A DNA stretch of 64,000 bases. Origin: Chamaecrista fasciculata (Eukaryota > Streptophyta > Magnoliopsida > Fabales > Fabaceae). The DNA lies in contig QANZ01048453.1 in NCBI GenBank assembly GCA_003254925.1, positions 66,531 through 130,530 on the forward strand, in the 5' to 3' direction. The notes under the pieces were generated by a model, which was not told where the DNA came from, did not search any database, and was given only the letters and a program-made list of their open reading frames with translations. Shown piece after piece: positions 11,215 to 22,026 of the stretch. The translations under genes were made by a program, and so were the position numbers. The stretch's first letter is position 1; each line of letters opens with the position of its first letter.

Positions 11215-12690
11215 TAAGAGACATAATAAGTGAAACAGTTTGCAAATAGAACAAAATATATTATGAATTTGTGTCAGAATTACTTTGAGATTTATACTTA
11301 AATAACTATAAAGCTCAAAAACTTTGATTTCTTGCTATTTTTCATAAAGAAAATGTTTAATGCATGTATAGCATATTTATATATTTCTAAACTTAAATTG
11401 TATTACATTTTCAATCCAAAAAAAATTGTAAAAAGCAAAACTCAAATTGTGATTTTAACTATGAGAAATTAAATATTTACCACTTACATCAATCAATTAT
11501 TAGTTCAACTTTTTGCAAATAAGAAAAGGAACATATTGATCTTTTGGTTTTCCTGAAGCACTTCATTAAGGGAGTGAAAAGGCAACAAAAGAAAGTAGGA
11601 CCAGACACGTATATATTAGTCATAAATAAAAAAAAACTAACAAACAAACAAACAAAAAGGGTAAGCCTATCCATTTGAACAGTGAGCTGAGTCAGCATAT
11701 AGTACAACATCCAATGGATAAACCTCTCAAATTTTTAACATCCTCAATCTCAAACCTCATCCACTCAAACTCTATATATATCCTTTGTAATATTCAGTTC
11801 AATAGGAACTAACATTACTTAGAAAATTGGATGAATAGACTATTTATATAATTATAAGGTATTCTTTTAAGTTTTACCTATTTGTTTTATGATCAAAATA
11901 AAAATTAATATCTATTATCAGTAAGCAAGTATTTTATTAGAATGGTTTGTTCTCCAATCCTCAATAATAAGGTATCATATTTAAGTTTTGTTAAAAATAT
12001 TTTTATTGAGACAATTTTATTCATATTATAAGAAGTTGCGGCTCAAATAATCTTAAAATAAATAGGTAAGAAATCATGAGAGGTCTTGTAATAAAAGTAA
12101 AAGTTTTTCAAATAAAATCTACTTCTACACCTTATAAGGGATAAATAATTTAGTATTACTTAACCAAGATTTTGAATTCAAAATTTTATAAATGCAACTA
12201 TTCATATTGGAAAGTTTTTCTACAATAGCCAAGCGCCATAAGCAAATCTTCAATAATGCAAATGTACTATAATTTAGAGATATAAAAGAAGAGTTAGGGA
12301 GAGAAAAAATGTTAGTAAAATTCACGATTCTCTCTCTAACTCTTTCTTTATTTCTTTAAATTACAGTGCATTTGCATTGCAAATCCTTAACTATCAAATT
12401 CAAATTGGTCAGAACAAAATATGAGAGATTGGGCGGGCAACCAAAAACAACCTACTTCTACAACTAATCACCCTTGGATCTTGTAGACATTTTTAGGAAT
12501 GGAATCAAATAATTGAGAGCACCTAAAACCTAATATAAATCAAGGAAAAGAAAGAAAGAAAAAGAAAGTACAATCTCATCCACAAATGCCCACTATTCAG
12601 TATTCACCACCACGAGTAACCGCGTACAATATAATTCATCACACTATCTACATATACTATAGACACACACAAATACACCCTCTTGCTCTC
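11215..12690. other. AT-rich intergenic DNA upstream of the DnaJ gene
   Basis: No gene or bounded element is recognised. The last few hundred bases should contain the DnaJ promoter. Confidence 0.5.
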
Positions 12691-12701
12691 TGTTTCTACT
12701 T

Positions 12702-12710
12702 CTATATAAA
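12702..12710 (+). promoter_or_regulatory. TATA box of the DnaJ gene
   Basis: CTATATAAA lies about 52 bp before the first ATG. Transcription about 30 bp downstream would leave a leader of only some 20 nt. Confidence 0.6.
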
Positions 12711-12754
12711 CTCACACAAATCCACCATTTCTTCCTCATCACTCTCACTCCCAA

Positions 12755-13276
12755 ATGTTCTCTTCATCTTATTCCTCTTCAATCCTCTTCCTCTCCAACC
12801 CCAATAATTTTCCCACTCTAAATCCCAGAAAATCCCTCAATTTTCCCGGGAAAAAAAACAGAGCATCATCATCATCATCCTCTGTTTCCTCTGTTTCTTC
12901 TTGTTCTTGTTCTTGTTCTTCTTTTACCATGGCTTCCTCTGCTTCGTTTTACGAGGTTCTTGGGATTCCAATGGGTGCTAGCTGCAACGAGATAAAAGCA
13001 GCATACAGAAAGCTCGCGAGAACGTGTCATCCCGATGTGGTAGCCATGAATCAAAAGGAAACATCGGCTTCGGAGTTCATGAAAATCCATTCGGCTTATT
13101 CTACGTTATCGGATCCTAACAAGCGAGCTCAGTATGATAGAGAGATTATCTATACTACAAGAAGAACACCTCTCAATTCTGCTAATATTAATAAAGCTGC
13201 TTCTTCTATGGCTTCTTCTGGGTTTCATAGATTTACTCATTCTTCCATGAAATGGGAGACCGATCAGTGTTGGTAG
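12755..13276 (+). CDS. J11: Chloroplast-type small DnaJ-domain chaperone (J11-like)
   Basis: The gene encodes 173 residues in one exon. Residues 1-58 are rich in Ser, Pro, Asn and Lys with few acidic residues, as expected of a chloroplast transit peptide. Residues about 63-130 form a J domain beginning SFYEVLG, with the HPD tripeptide at 92-94 and the closing YDRE. The HPD loop stimulates the ATPase of Hsp70 partners. There is no Gly/Phe region, zinc finger or C-terminal domain, so it is a minimal type-III J protein like plant dnaJ 11, and its size fits that group. A second in-frame ATG at 12929 (residue 59) sits in a much better context (accATGGct) right at the mature start, so a shorter untargeted form is possible. 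The 3' UTR runs to about 13500. Identification is firm; the partner Hsp70 and location are inferred from the family. Confidence 0.9.
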   Translation: MFSSSYSSSILFLSNPNNFPTLNPRKSLNFPGKKNRASSSSSSVSSVSSCSCSCSSFTMASSASFYEVLGIPMGASCNEIKAAYRKLARTCHPDVVAMNQKETSASEFMKIHSAYSTLSDPNKRAQYDREIIYTTRRTPLNSANINKAASSMASSGFHRFTHSSMKWETDQCW

Positions 13277-13624
13277 TTTTGCTTCTTCTTTTTTTTTTTT
13301 TTGTGTGTTCATCGATCATTTCTGATGGAGTGATTAGTGTGTAATGATTGATTAATTAGTTAGTTAATTAATTAATTGATGTTCTTGTGAAGTGAAACAG
13401 GACAGCCTTTTCTACATACTACTCACTACTACATATATGATATGGATTGGGCACTCTCTTTTGCTTTTTGAGAGCTTTGTTCTTTCATCTTCATCCTTCC
13501 ATTTCTATAATTAAAATACTAGTAAATATACAACTGACCAATGTGTTTGGTCGTTGTATTAGATACTTCAATCTTCCTAAGTGAGATCATAGTTTGACTC
13601 TTTATTAGGGATAATTAAAATATA

Positions 13625-14054
13625 GGGTAAATTACACTTTGGTACCCTGTGGTTTGACCCTATTTCACTTTGGTACCCTGTGGTTTGAAACTTGACACTT
13701 TGGTACCCTGTGGTATTCTCCATTAACACTTTGGTACCCTTTGGAGCTATTTTGTAATTTTAACCATAACAAATTTTGCAAAAATTACATATTGACCCCA
13801 AAAAATTTTCAAAAAATTATAAATAGGTCCCTGGATACATATTATATAGGGACTAAAATGAAAAATTTAAAATTTTTTTGTGGTCAATATGTAATTTTAG
13901 TAAAATTTATTATGGTTAAAATTATAAAATAGCTCCAAAGGGTACCAAAGTGTTAATGGAGAATACCACAGGGTACCAAAGTGTCAAGTTTCAAACCACA
14001 GGGTACCAAAGTGAAATAGGGTCAAACCACAGGGTACCAAAGTGTAATTTACCC
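13625..14054. mobile_element. Palindromic MULE-like element with perfect 9-bp TSD
   Basis: This 430-bp near-perfect foldback has ends GGGTAAATTACACTTTGG and the reverse complement. Three direct 'tttggtaccctgtggt' units (and a fourth variant) lie in each arm. The flanking duplication TAAAATATA is exact (13616-13624 and 14055-14063). A 9-bp duplication and long inverted arms place it with non-autonomous Mutator-like elements. It lies about 350 bp past the DnaJ stop codon. Confidence 0.9.
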
Positions 14055-14157
14055 TAAAATATATATAATTCTTGGAAGTTGAGATTTTACCACGTGGGTT
14101 CGGGTTTACGTCCAAATATAATATTGAGGATGAGTAAGAATTTATTTATTTGTACGA

Positions 14158-14580
14158 TGATATATCACGAGCTGATCGCCCAATCATAAGACTTCTTTAA
14201 ATGAGAGGTAAGTAATATATTACAGGTTGGTTGTTTACCTGGATTCACTTGTGGCCTGGTTGCACTGTCTTCTCATCACCCAGATGGATCGCCACCCACC
14301 TCCCTACAGTCACTATATCACGAATAATAGTATCTTGAGATTCGTGGGATCAATCATCTCCAAATTTCATACCCGTCACTCACTCTTTTAATTGACTTCT
14401 CTTTGAAGTCTCTCTTTATAGATATCGCTAAAAGTACTAAAAAAAAGTTAGCTATTCTTTTTCTTTCACATTCTCTACTCTCTTATTCTAACTTAAGCGT
14501 CAAAGTGTCTTTGTAGGATTGTGAAGTCTTTTCCAGGTCTTTTACAATCTTCACTGTTCTAACAACCCCTCAATAACAAA
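14158..14580 (+). mobile_element. LTR fragment, Ty3/gypsy (Tat-like)
   Basis: It starts TGATATATCAC, nearly the same as the solo LTR at 20671, and has the same later block, 'ctaacttaagcgtcaaagtg' near 14489, followed by a C/T-rich end. The right boundary and a target duplication were not found, so it is treated as a truncated relative. Confidence 0.55.
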
Positions 14581-14599
14581 AATAAAGGCCCGGCTCGAA

Positions 14600-15660
14600 T
14601 CTTGTTTATTATACAATATTTATAGTAATAAACATTTATTTTTATATATATAAAAAATGATAAATCTAAATATTATATAGTGAGAAAATATAAAATTATA
14701 AGAATAAAATATTAAATATTACATACTAAAGTAATTTAATAATTTAATAATATATTTATATTAATGATTTATTTTTTGTTTTTTATTTTTGATAGTTATA
14801 AATATAAAAAAATTGATAAAAATAAATTTTATATTAATAAAAAAATATTTTAAAAGTTTTTTTAGTCCAAATCTAAAAATGAAGATTTGATTATTCACTA
14901 AATTTGAGAATATATTAATTTTGATACCTACTTATATTTGAGTGAGGATTATATATCTTTTATATACCTCACATTAGTTTGGTATAAGTATAACCATTTG
15001 TGATTCTCTCTAGAGACACTTTTGTTTAAGGCAAAACATCCTATCGTGCCCCCTAACGTTTGGGGTCAGTTTAAGGCAAATGATCAGAAATATGATTTTA
15101 AAGCAAATGACCAGAAATATGATTTTCGGCGGCTTGACAGTCATTTTTTCGTAAAATGGAGGTCGTCATTGAATTCAGAAGGTCAAAAAACCTTGGAGTA
15201 AGAGTTTTCGTAGTTGTCAGGGCCGCCATGTATCTTGTCGGAAAGTTCGCCAGAGACTTGAGGGTTCAAAACGGAACTTTGAGCAAATTTGAGGGACCAA
15301 AATAGGACTTTGGCCCAAAAAAAAATTGAAGTTAGGGTATAAATGAGAGATTTCACCTATTTCATATTAAGGTTTGCTACCCCTCCTCGTGAGGAACCAC
15401 CTCTCTCTTTCATGAGAGATTTCACCCTATTTCATATTAGTATTATCAGCGGCGCCTCCCAGCTTTGGCCTTCTGTGGCAGTGGTTTTCGGTGGTTGTCC
15501 TTCCAAGATCTGTGTGCTCTCTGCTCGTGTCCATGTGTTTTCTTCGGCGGGCTTTGTGGCAGGTTCTGGATCTGAGATCCCACGACGTCGATCTAGTTTG
15601 GTTTTCTTTTTTGTGTTTCTAATTCTTTAGATGATTGTAGCTTTAGTTGAATTCCTAGAT
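14600..15660. other. AT-rich DNA then repeat-derived mosaic, no gene supported
   Basis: 14600-15010 is AT-rich and empty. About 15025-15330 looks like one arm of a decayed foldback element ('gggaccaaaataggactttgg' type words, with a direct repeat of 'aaatgaccagaaatatgatt'). About 15340-15640 is GC-richer with a 95-codon frame and an internal repeat of 'catgagagatttcacc'. I recognise no protein there. Confidence 0.4.
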
Positions 15661-18600
15661 CCGTTAACTTGACAGTTGATTGTCTTGCCAATTTGTTTGA
15701 CACGAAGATGGGTCCTCTTGGATGGGTAGCAAACCCCCACCTTTATCAGTTGATGTTTTGTCTAGTGTTTCTGTTGTTTCTAGGAAGGGATTGAATTATT
15801 TTGCTGTATTTTTGTTTGTACTAAGTTTAGTTTTGCTTTACTTTTAAATGAATTATTTTTTAGGAAAAAAAAAACAATGGACAAATGAGATCAAATATTA
15901 ATTACTCTCTTGGTATATATTCAACCGACACATCAAAAGTAAGCATGAAATATTGAAATGTAAGTAATCTTTTAATGTTTTCAAATCAAAGTAAATATTC
16001 AATGATTTTTGCATATCAATAATCAACGGCTAAGTTAGGACCAAGTACAAAAGTGAAATATCAATTCACTCTTCACTCTTGAATTATTAGCATGTGCTAA
16101 ATTGCTAATTAATTGTGATATTGAAAATAAAACAAGATCATTCTTGTAAGGCGAGAATAATGAGAGCGTGAAATTTTCACTTTAGTAGAGAGAAATATGA
16201 ATAAATGTTTTATAATTTGTTTGAAATGGACAAAATCTTTTTAATTTTATTTTATATGGAACTAAGAAGATTTTCAAACTTTGAAAGACGATGAAATGTC
16301 TCTTAAATTTTGATTTATTTGTAAAAGATTATTTATGTTACAACTTTTATTGGAAAAAGTCATTTTATTTTTAATTTTTTCGTTATTATTTCACAATAGA
16401 ATTATGAAACTTTTTTTTTTGGTCTGAATGATGCAACTTATTATATTATACAATAAATTAAGTGGCATAATTTTTATTATTCTTAAATAATTTAATTATA
16501 AGAAACAATATAAGAAACTAGCTTTATGAACCAATCAATCAAATAGTAAAGATTGAAGATTATGTCACTTCATTTGTTGCATGATACAACAAGTTTTTGT
16601 TTTTATAAACAAGAAAAATATATTAGATAAAAGCTAAATGACACTTACGAGTTACGACCATTAAGAAATTTCAAAATTGAAATAACGTAACAGAAGGAGC
16701 ATAAAAGGTAAATCTTGTTAGACTATTGGACGATTGCGCATAAATAAGTCTTATACGAAAGATATTTTAAGGAAGAATTGATCCTATAAGGAATAAATCC
16801 CGAGGATGAAAATCATCACAAAATGTGTTGTCAACGAACGGTTTACCATCATACTCACTATTGATCAAGAAAGGAATCACTATGCCAACTGTAGATGTCA
16901 TCAACTTCCACTCATACTTACTAATAAAGTCCGAAAACATGATCAAAAGATGAGAGGCATCAGCTTCACACCAAAGATGCGGCAAACTTTGCTAAATATT
17001 CAAAACTAGAAAAACATAATTAGACCAGACAAGAAAACCACAAGGGGACTGAGATATGAGTTTATTGAAGAAAAAAGAGAAGCGAGGAACACGATCTGAA
17101 GCTAGAGAAAAATACGACTGAAGCCGAAAAGAAACACGACCCGAAGGCAGTAAAACCATGACCATTAGCGGTCTATCATAGGCTTATTTATTTTACAATA
17201 TCTAAGTTTAAGATTAAGTCAAAATGAAATGTAATAATGATAATAATAATTAAATAATAATAAAATAAGAAAAAAAAAACTCAATTTTGCATCAAAATAA
17301 AGAATTGCTTTTATCTATATTAAGAGTTAGGGGGAATCTTCATTAAAAAAATTAAGAACTCTTTTATCATTTTAATTTTTTTTAAAAAAATACACAATAA
17401 TTATATCTGAAAAAACTATTGTCACAATCAATCTATGAAGTTACATTTTTAAAATGTATATTTCAAAAAAAAAAAGTTAAAAAACTGTAAAGTATGACAT
17501 GAAATTAATTCTAGGGCGAAAAGTGTGAACTTAGTTGACAAATTGCAGTTCGAAAAATGTCTGGCTTTCATTGGCTGTACATGTCAAGAAAAAGACAAAA
17601 TTAACGATAGTCGTTTATAGAGTAATAATAAAATATAATTCATTGGATAAGTAGGATATTGACAATTAAGATATTTATTTCCTTTTTGTTTTGACCAAAT
17701 TGACCTTGTTTGAAATAACTACCAGTGCAACTAACTGTCGTCGTAGTCGTAGGATTTACATATACCCTTGACTACATTTGACTGTTTTTTGTGTTATATT
17801 TGGGATGCCTCGTCTTAAACTCTTAATGATTAAGATATACTAATTATATACAAAACTAATTAATAAACATTGATTAGAATCGATTTACCCAAAAGAGACA
17901 TTGATTGGCCGCAGAAATTGCCTATAATATAATTAATTAACTTTCACAAATGATAATTTCTCTTTCTTTCACATGTAGTACAAATACACTTATAGCGCAT
18001 TTTGTCTTTGTGTCTATAAGATGCTTATTCACTAGAACACGCCTAATGACTAATTTCTCAGGTGCTGTGAGACCCAAAATTAGAGGTGACTCTATCAACA
18101 TATGACGCTCTATTTCTATTCCTCCAAGGATTGAACCCGATAAGAGATGGTTAAGGGAACACATATCATTTATTTTCTATGCAACACCATGTTGGTATTT
18201 CTAGCACATTTTATATTATTTATATGATCGTGTCTTGATAAACATGATTAATAAAATATTTTTAAATAAATAATTTACCAACAAAAATATGATGACTTAA
18301 TGCTTTAATATATTTGCTCTCTAAATATGTTAATTTCCCCCTCCCGGCCATTATGGGTTAAAGTATAGTTATTTCACATAAATTATCTTTATAAAGCATT
18401 CTCGTATCTACTCAAAAAATCCTTGAAATAAATTAGGTAAAGAATTTATAAATAAAAAATATTTGATCAAATATTTAAATTAATTTTATATGTATAGATT
18501 ATATTTTAAATATTTCAAATATAACATTTCTTTTTTTCTTTTCATTAAATTGGTCATGTCTGTAGCATTCATTTCTATTTTTTTTAACAAGTATATATAA

Positions 18601-19260
18601 GTACTTGGAAAGAGTAAATTATAGGTGGTCCCTTCCTATCGATCGAGTTCTCACATTTAGATGTGGGTGAGGGCTTGTGAAATACAAGATAAGGTTATGG
18701 TACTTTTTTTTTTTTGGCCTGAAAATTATGGTACTTTAATTGTGGGGAAGCCATATATAAGGAAATAGAGACCAAAATATGTGTGAACATCTAAAAATGT
18801 TATACTAAAAAAATTAATGTGTGTAAAGATTTAAAAACATGTCTAACGTGTAAAGTTGAAGTAGCTCATTATTTGTACTTTTGGAAGTTATCCGTAAAAT
18901 AACAATAATGTTATATTTAATTTAGTTGAGGTAGTTCAATTTAAACATTTACCCTTATGTCGTCGATCATATAACATATAACTATATACTTATCGAATAA
19001 ACTTCAAGATATATAAATCAATGAGATTTTTTCTTCTAAAATCGAATAAACGTTAATATATACATATATATATATAGTACAAAAAGTCTTAGCTGTAAGA
19101 TACCCTACTCTGTTTCTCTTGGTAGTACGTGTTGCCTTAATTTAGAAGTTGAAATGTTGAATGGCAGTTAGGTTATGTATGGATAAGAAGAGCCATGAAT
19201 ATATGATAAGGTTATTTCTCATCAAAGGCTGACACGATATCTTATCACCATCAAATTTAA
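15660..19260. other. 3.6 kb AT-rich intergenic DNA, no gene recognised
   Basis: I see no RNA gene or bounded element. A minus-strand frame at 16767-16985 (72 codons) has non-repetitive, protein-like composition but no homology that I recognise. 'tctatattaagag' near 17317 resembles a Helitron 5' end but has no matching 3' end. Confidence 0.4.
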
Positions 19261-19272
19261 ATTGAGGAAACC

Positions 19273-19440
19273 TACTATTTGGTCCTTTTCTTTTCTAAGT
19301 CAATGATTTGGTCTTTCATTTATTGAAATAGACTACTCAGTCCCTCATTTATTATAATCGTCAAGTATTTAATCCCTAAGTTAGAATCCGTTAAATTATT
19401 TGATGACGTAGACGTTAAATGCTTACATGGAACCGTTAAA
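19273..19440. repeat. Single arm of a foldback-type element
   Basis: A run of 'ttggtcc', 'cagtccctca' and 'aaccgttaaatgcc' words like one arm of the foldback elements; the opposite arm is absent. A similar short arm occurs at about 33228-33290. Confidence 0.4.
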
Positions 19441-19919
19441 TGCCATTTTAGCATCCTATACATGTAAACGAATCGAACTAGACTAACAAACATAATTAAA
19501 CAGGTCTAAAATTGAGTCAGACCCAAATATTTATATTATACGTAAAGCTTCCATAAGTCATAAACTATTGAAGTATCCCCAAATCTCGAATTTCTTACAT
19601 GCATATACGATGACGATGACGATGACGACGACGAAGAAAAAGCCACCGTCAAAGAGGGCCGCCTCATTCCGAATCAGAGTGTGGAAGAAAACCCTAAACG
19701 TGTTGCATACCATATGATACAAGATAGAAAGAGGAAATGTTGGGATGTTAAAATTTTTTACTAAATCATTTTTTTAATTAATTGTTGGAATAGTCTTCAT
19801 CTTTTTTTTTTTTTTTATGATAAAAAGGGGCTAAAATGCCCAGAATAGAGAAACAAAAGAAAATTAAGAACAAGCAAAGCGAGGGGTAGAAACCCTTAAG
19901 ATGTCATGCAGAATACTAA

Positions 19920-21958
19920 GGGTGTGTTTGGATTATAAGTATGTAATGAAATGATGATTTTATGTAATGAAATGGTAATGAGAAAATTATGTAATGAAAA
20001 TGGTGTTTGGATTAGTTTGAGATGTAATGTAAAAAATAGGATGTGAAATTATGAAAAAGGGTATGTAATGATTGTGGTTGGTTGAAATAATTATATGGGT
20101 TTTTTTTTAAATTGTATAGGGGTAGAATTTGATAATTAATAATGGAATGAGATAGAAATAAAAAAAGTGATATTTTGACTTTTTGGTTGTGGTGGTTATG
20201 AAATGAAATGGTAATGAAATTGTCTTGGAATTTGTGCTAAAGGTGAATATTTGTAATGAAGGTTGGAGTTGCTTTATGTAATGAAATGAAATGACCAAAA
20301 TGTAAATAACATAGAAATTTTAAAAACCTTCTATTTGGTCCACGATTTTATATCGATCCAACGAATTAGTCCTTACGAAGGGAAATGTATGTCTCGACCC
20401 ATAAAAAAACGTATTCATCAATAATTTGGTCTCTCTTTCAATTTCAATGGCCAAAAAATAAATTTAGGGACCAAAATAGAATAATCTTTAAAAATTTATG
20501 GACCAAATAATTTATCTTTAACAAACAACAAATTATTATGCAGAATTTGATAAATAATTTCAACGGTGTAGGTACATAAAAAAAAGATAATTATTTGAAA
20601 AAAAATATCTGAAAGATTACTGTTTTTTAATTTTTATACTACAAAAAATATTACTTATATATATACTAGCTGATACATCACTATTTGGGCGTACGCCTAA
20701 ATGGCCCTCGAACCAGGCATCTTCTCCCCTGCAAACCTGGCAAGGCGCACTCGAGCCAATCGCGTGCCCCTCTGCACACTTAGGGACGGTCGTGATCCAT
20801 CCAACGTCGTGGCGCGCGCCGTCGGATTAAACACGCAATCACCTACGACTGCCTTGCTCCGCAATCCGCGCTGGTGGAGATCGTGAGCCACAGACTTAGT
20901 CATACCCACGTTCTCCAGTTGTCTGGCGCCCTCCTAGTAACGCAACACGCAATCACCCACGATTGCCTTGTCCCGCAAATCTCGGTCTCCACCACTTTCG
21001 CTGGTGGAGATCGTGCCTGACTAGTGACTACGTGGTGCGCCCCGCGCGCTGGCCACCACTCTCACTCTGTTCTATAAATAGAGCTCAACCCAGCAGACAA
21101 AGGTTAGCTACTTCTCACCTTTCAAAATTCTCTTGCTCTCACATCTCTCATTTTCTAACTTGAACGTCGGAGTATTCTTCGCAGGGCCCCCCTGTGAAGT
21201 TCTTGTAGGTACTTGGACGATCAACTTGCTCTTGCAGCCCACACTTGTTGAACTAGGTAAGTCTGACCATTTTCGAGTTTATCACTAGCGAAGGGACGAA
21301 AATGTATATTTGAATTATATATATTTTTTAATTTCGTTTTTCAGTTGTTGCACTACCAAAAATATTACTCATATATATACTGGAGAAGGGATCAACATGT
21401 ATATTTTTTTTGTATGAATTATACTTTTTTTTTCATTACCAGTTTTGAATTTTCTTTTGAATATGGTACACTAGAAAAAAATATTATTCATACATATACT
21501 AGATGAGGGATCAAAATGTAAATTTTTGGGGATTGAATTATATATTTTTTCCTTTTGTTGTTTTGAAATTTTGTTTTTATATTTTTATTAGAATATAGGT
21601 AATAAATGAGGGAGAGAGGGGGTGAGTAAGAAAAAGAGGAAAAAAAAATAAGAAGAAATGATGAGTGGAGAGAGAAAGTTGTAAGTGTAATAAATGAGGA
21701 TATTGAAAATTACTATTTTGCTAAATAGTTTTTTTTATATTTGTATTATAGTATAGGCAATTATAGATATTGGAGTAGGGGTATGTTAGTAATTGAGTAT
21801 GAAAAATATAATGAAATGATGTTGTAATGAAATGATATTTTTGTAATGACTTTATAATTGGGAAACAAACAGTCATGTTACACTGTAGCTCAAGTTATGT
21901 ATTAAAAATGGGGATAATGAGTTTCCAATGATGTTGTAAATGGGAAATAAACACACCC
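19920..21958. mobile_element. PIF/Harbinger-like non-autonomous element A, with a nested solo LTR
   Basis: Ends are GGGTGTGTTT and its reverse complement, with a TAA duplication (19917-19919 and 21959-21961), the PIF/Harbinger type. Both ends are full of the word 'tgtaatgaaatg'. Conserved blocks are shared with the elements at 39217 and 44758: 'gggtatgtaatgattgtgg' at 20059 and 'tataggcaattatag' near the right end. A gypsy solo LTR (20671-21284) interrupts it; without that and one TSD copy it is about 1.42 kb. No transposase frame is present. Confidence 0.8.
20671..21284 (+). mobile_element. Solo LTR, Ty3/gypsy (Tat-like)
   Basis: This 614-bp unit starts TGATACATCAC and ends GAGTTTATCA (TGATA/TATCA ends). 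An exact 5-bp duplication CTAGC (20666-20670 and 21285-21289) flanks it. It is much GC-richer than its surroundings. It contains a TATA box, 'tctataaatag', at 21071, then 'ctaacttgaacgtcggagt' at about 21156, a block typical of the R region of plant Tat/Ogre-lineage LTRs. No internal domain adjoins, so it is a solo LTR inside element A. Confidence 0.85.
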
Positions 21959-22026
21959 TAAGACTCAATCCAATCAGCGCACACGTTAATTAATTTTTTT
22001 TTTGAATCAACCAACAAGGCCTAAAC

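Noticed and set aside
17312-17400. Helitron 5' end at 'tctatattaagag'
   Set aside because: The motif is short and AT-rich and no hairpin-CTRR end was found downstream in the right orientation.
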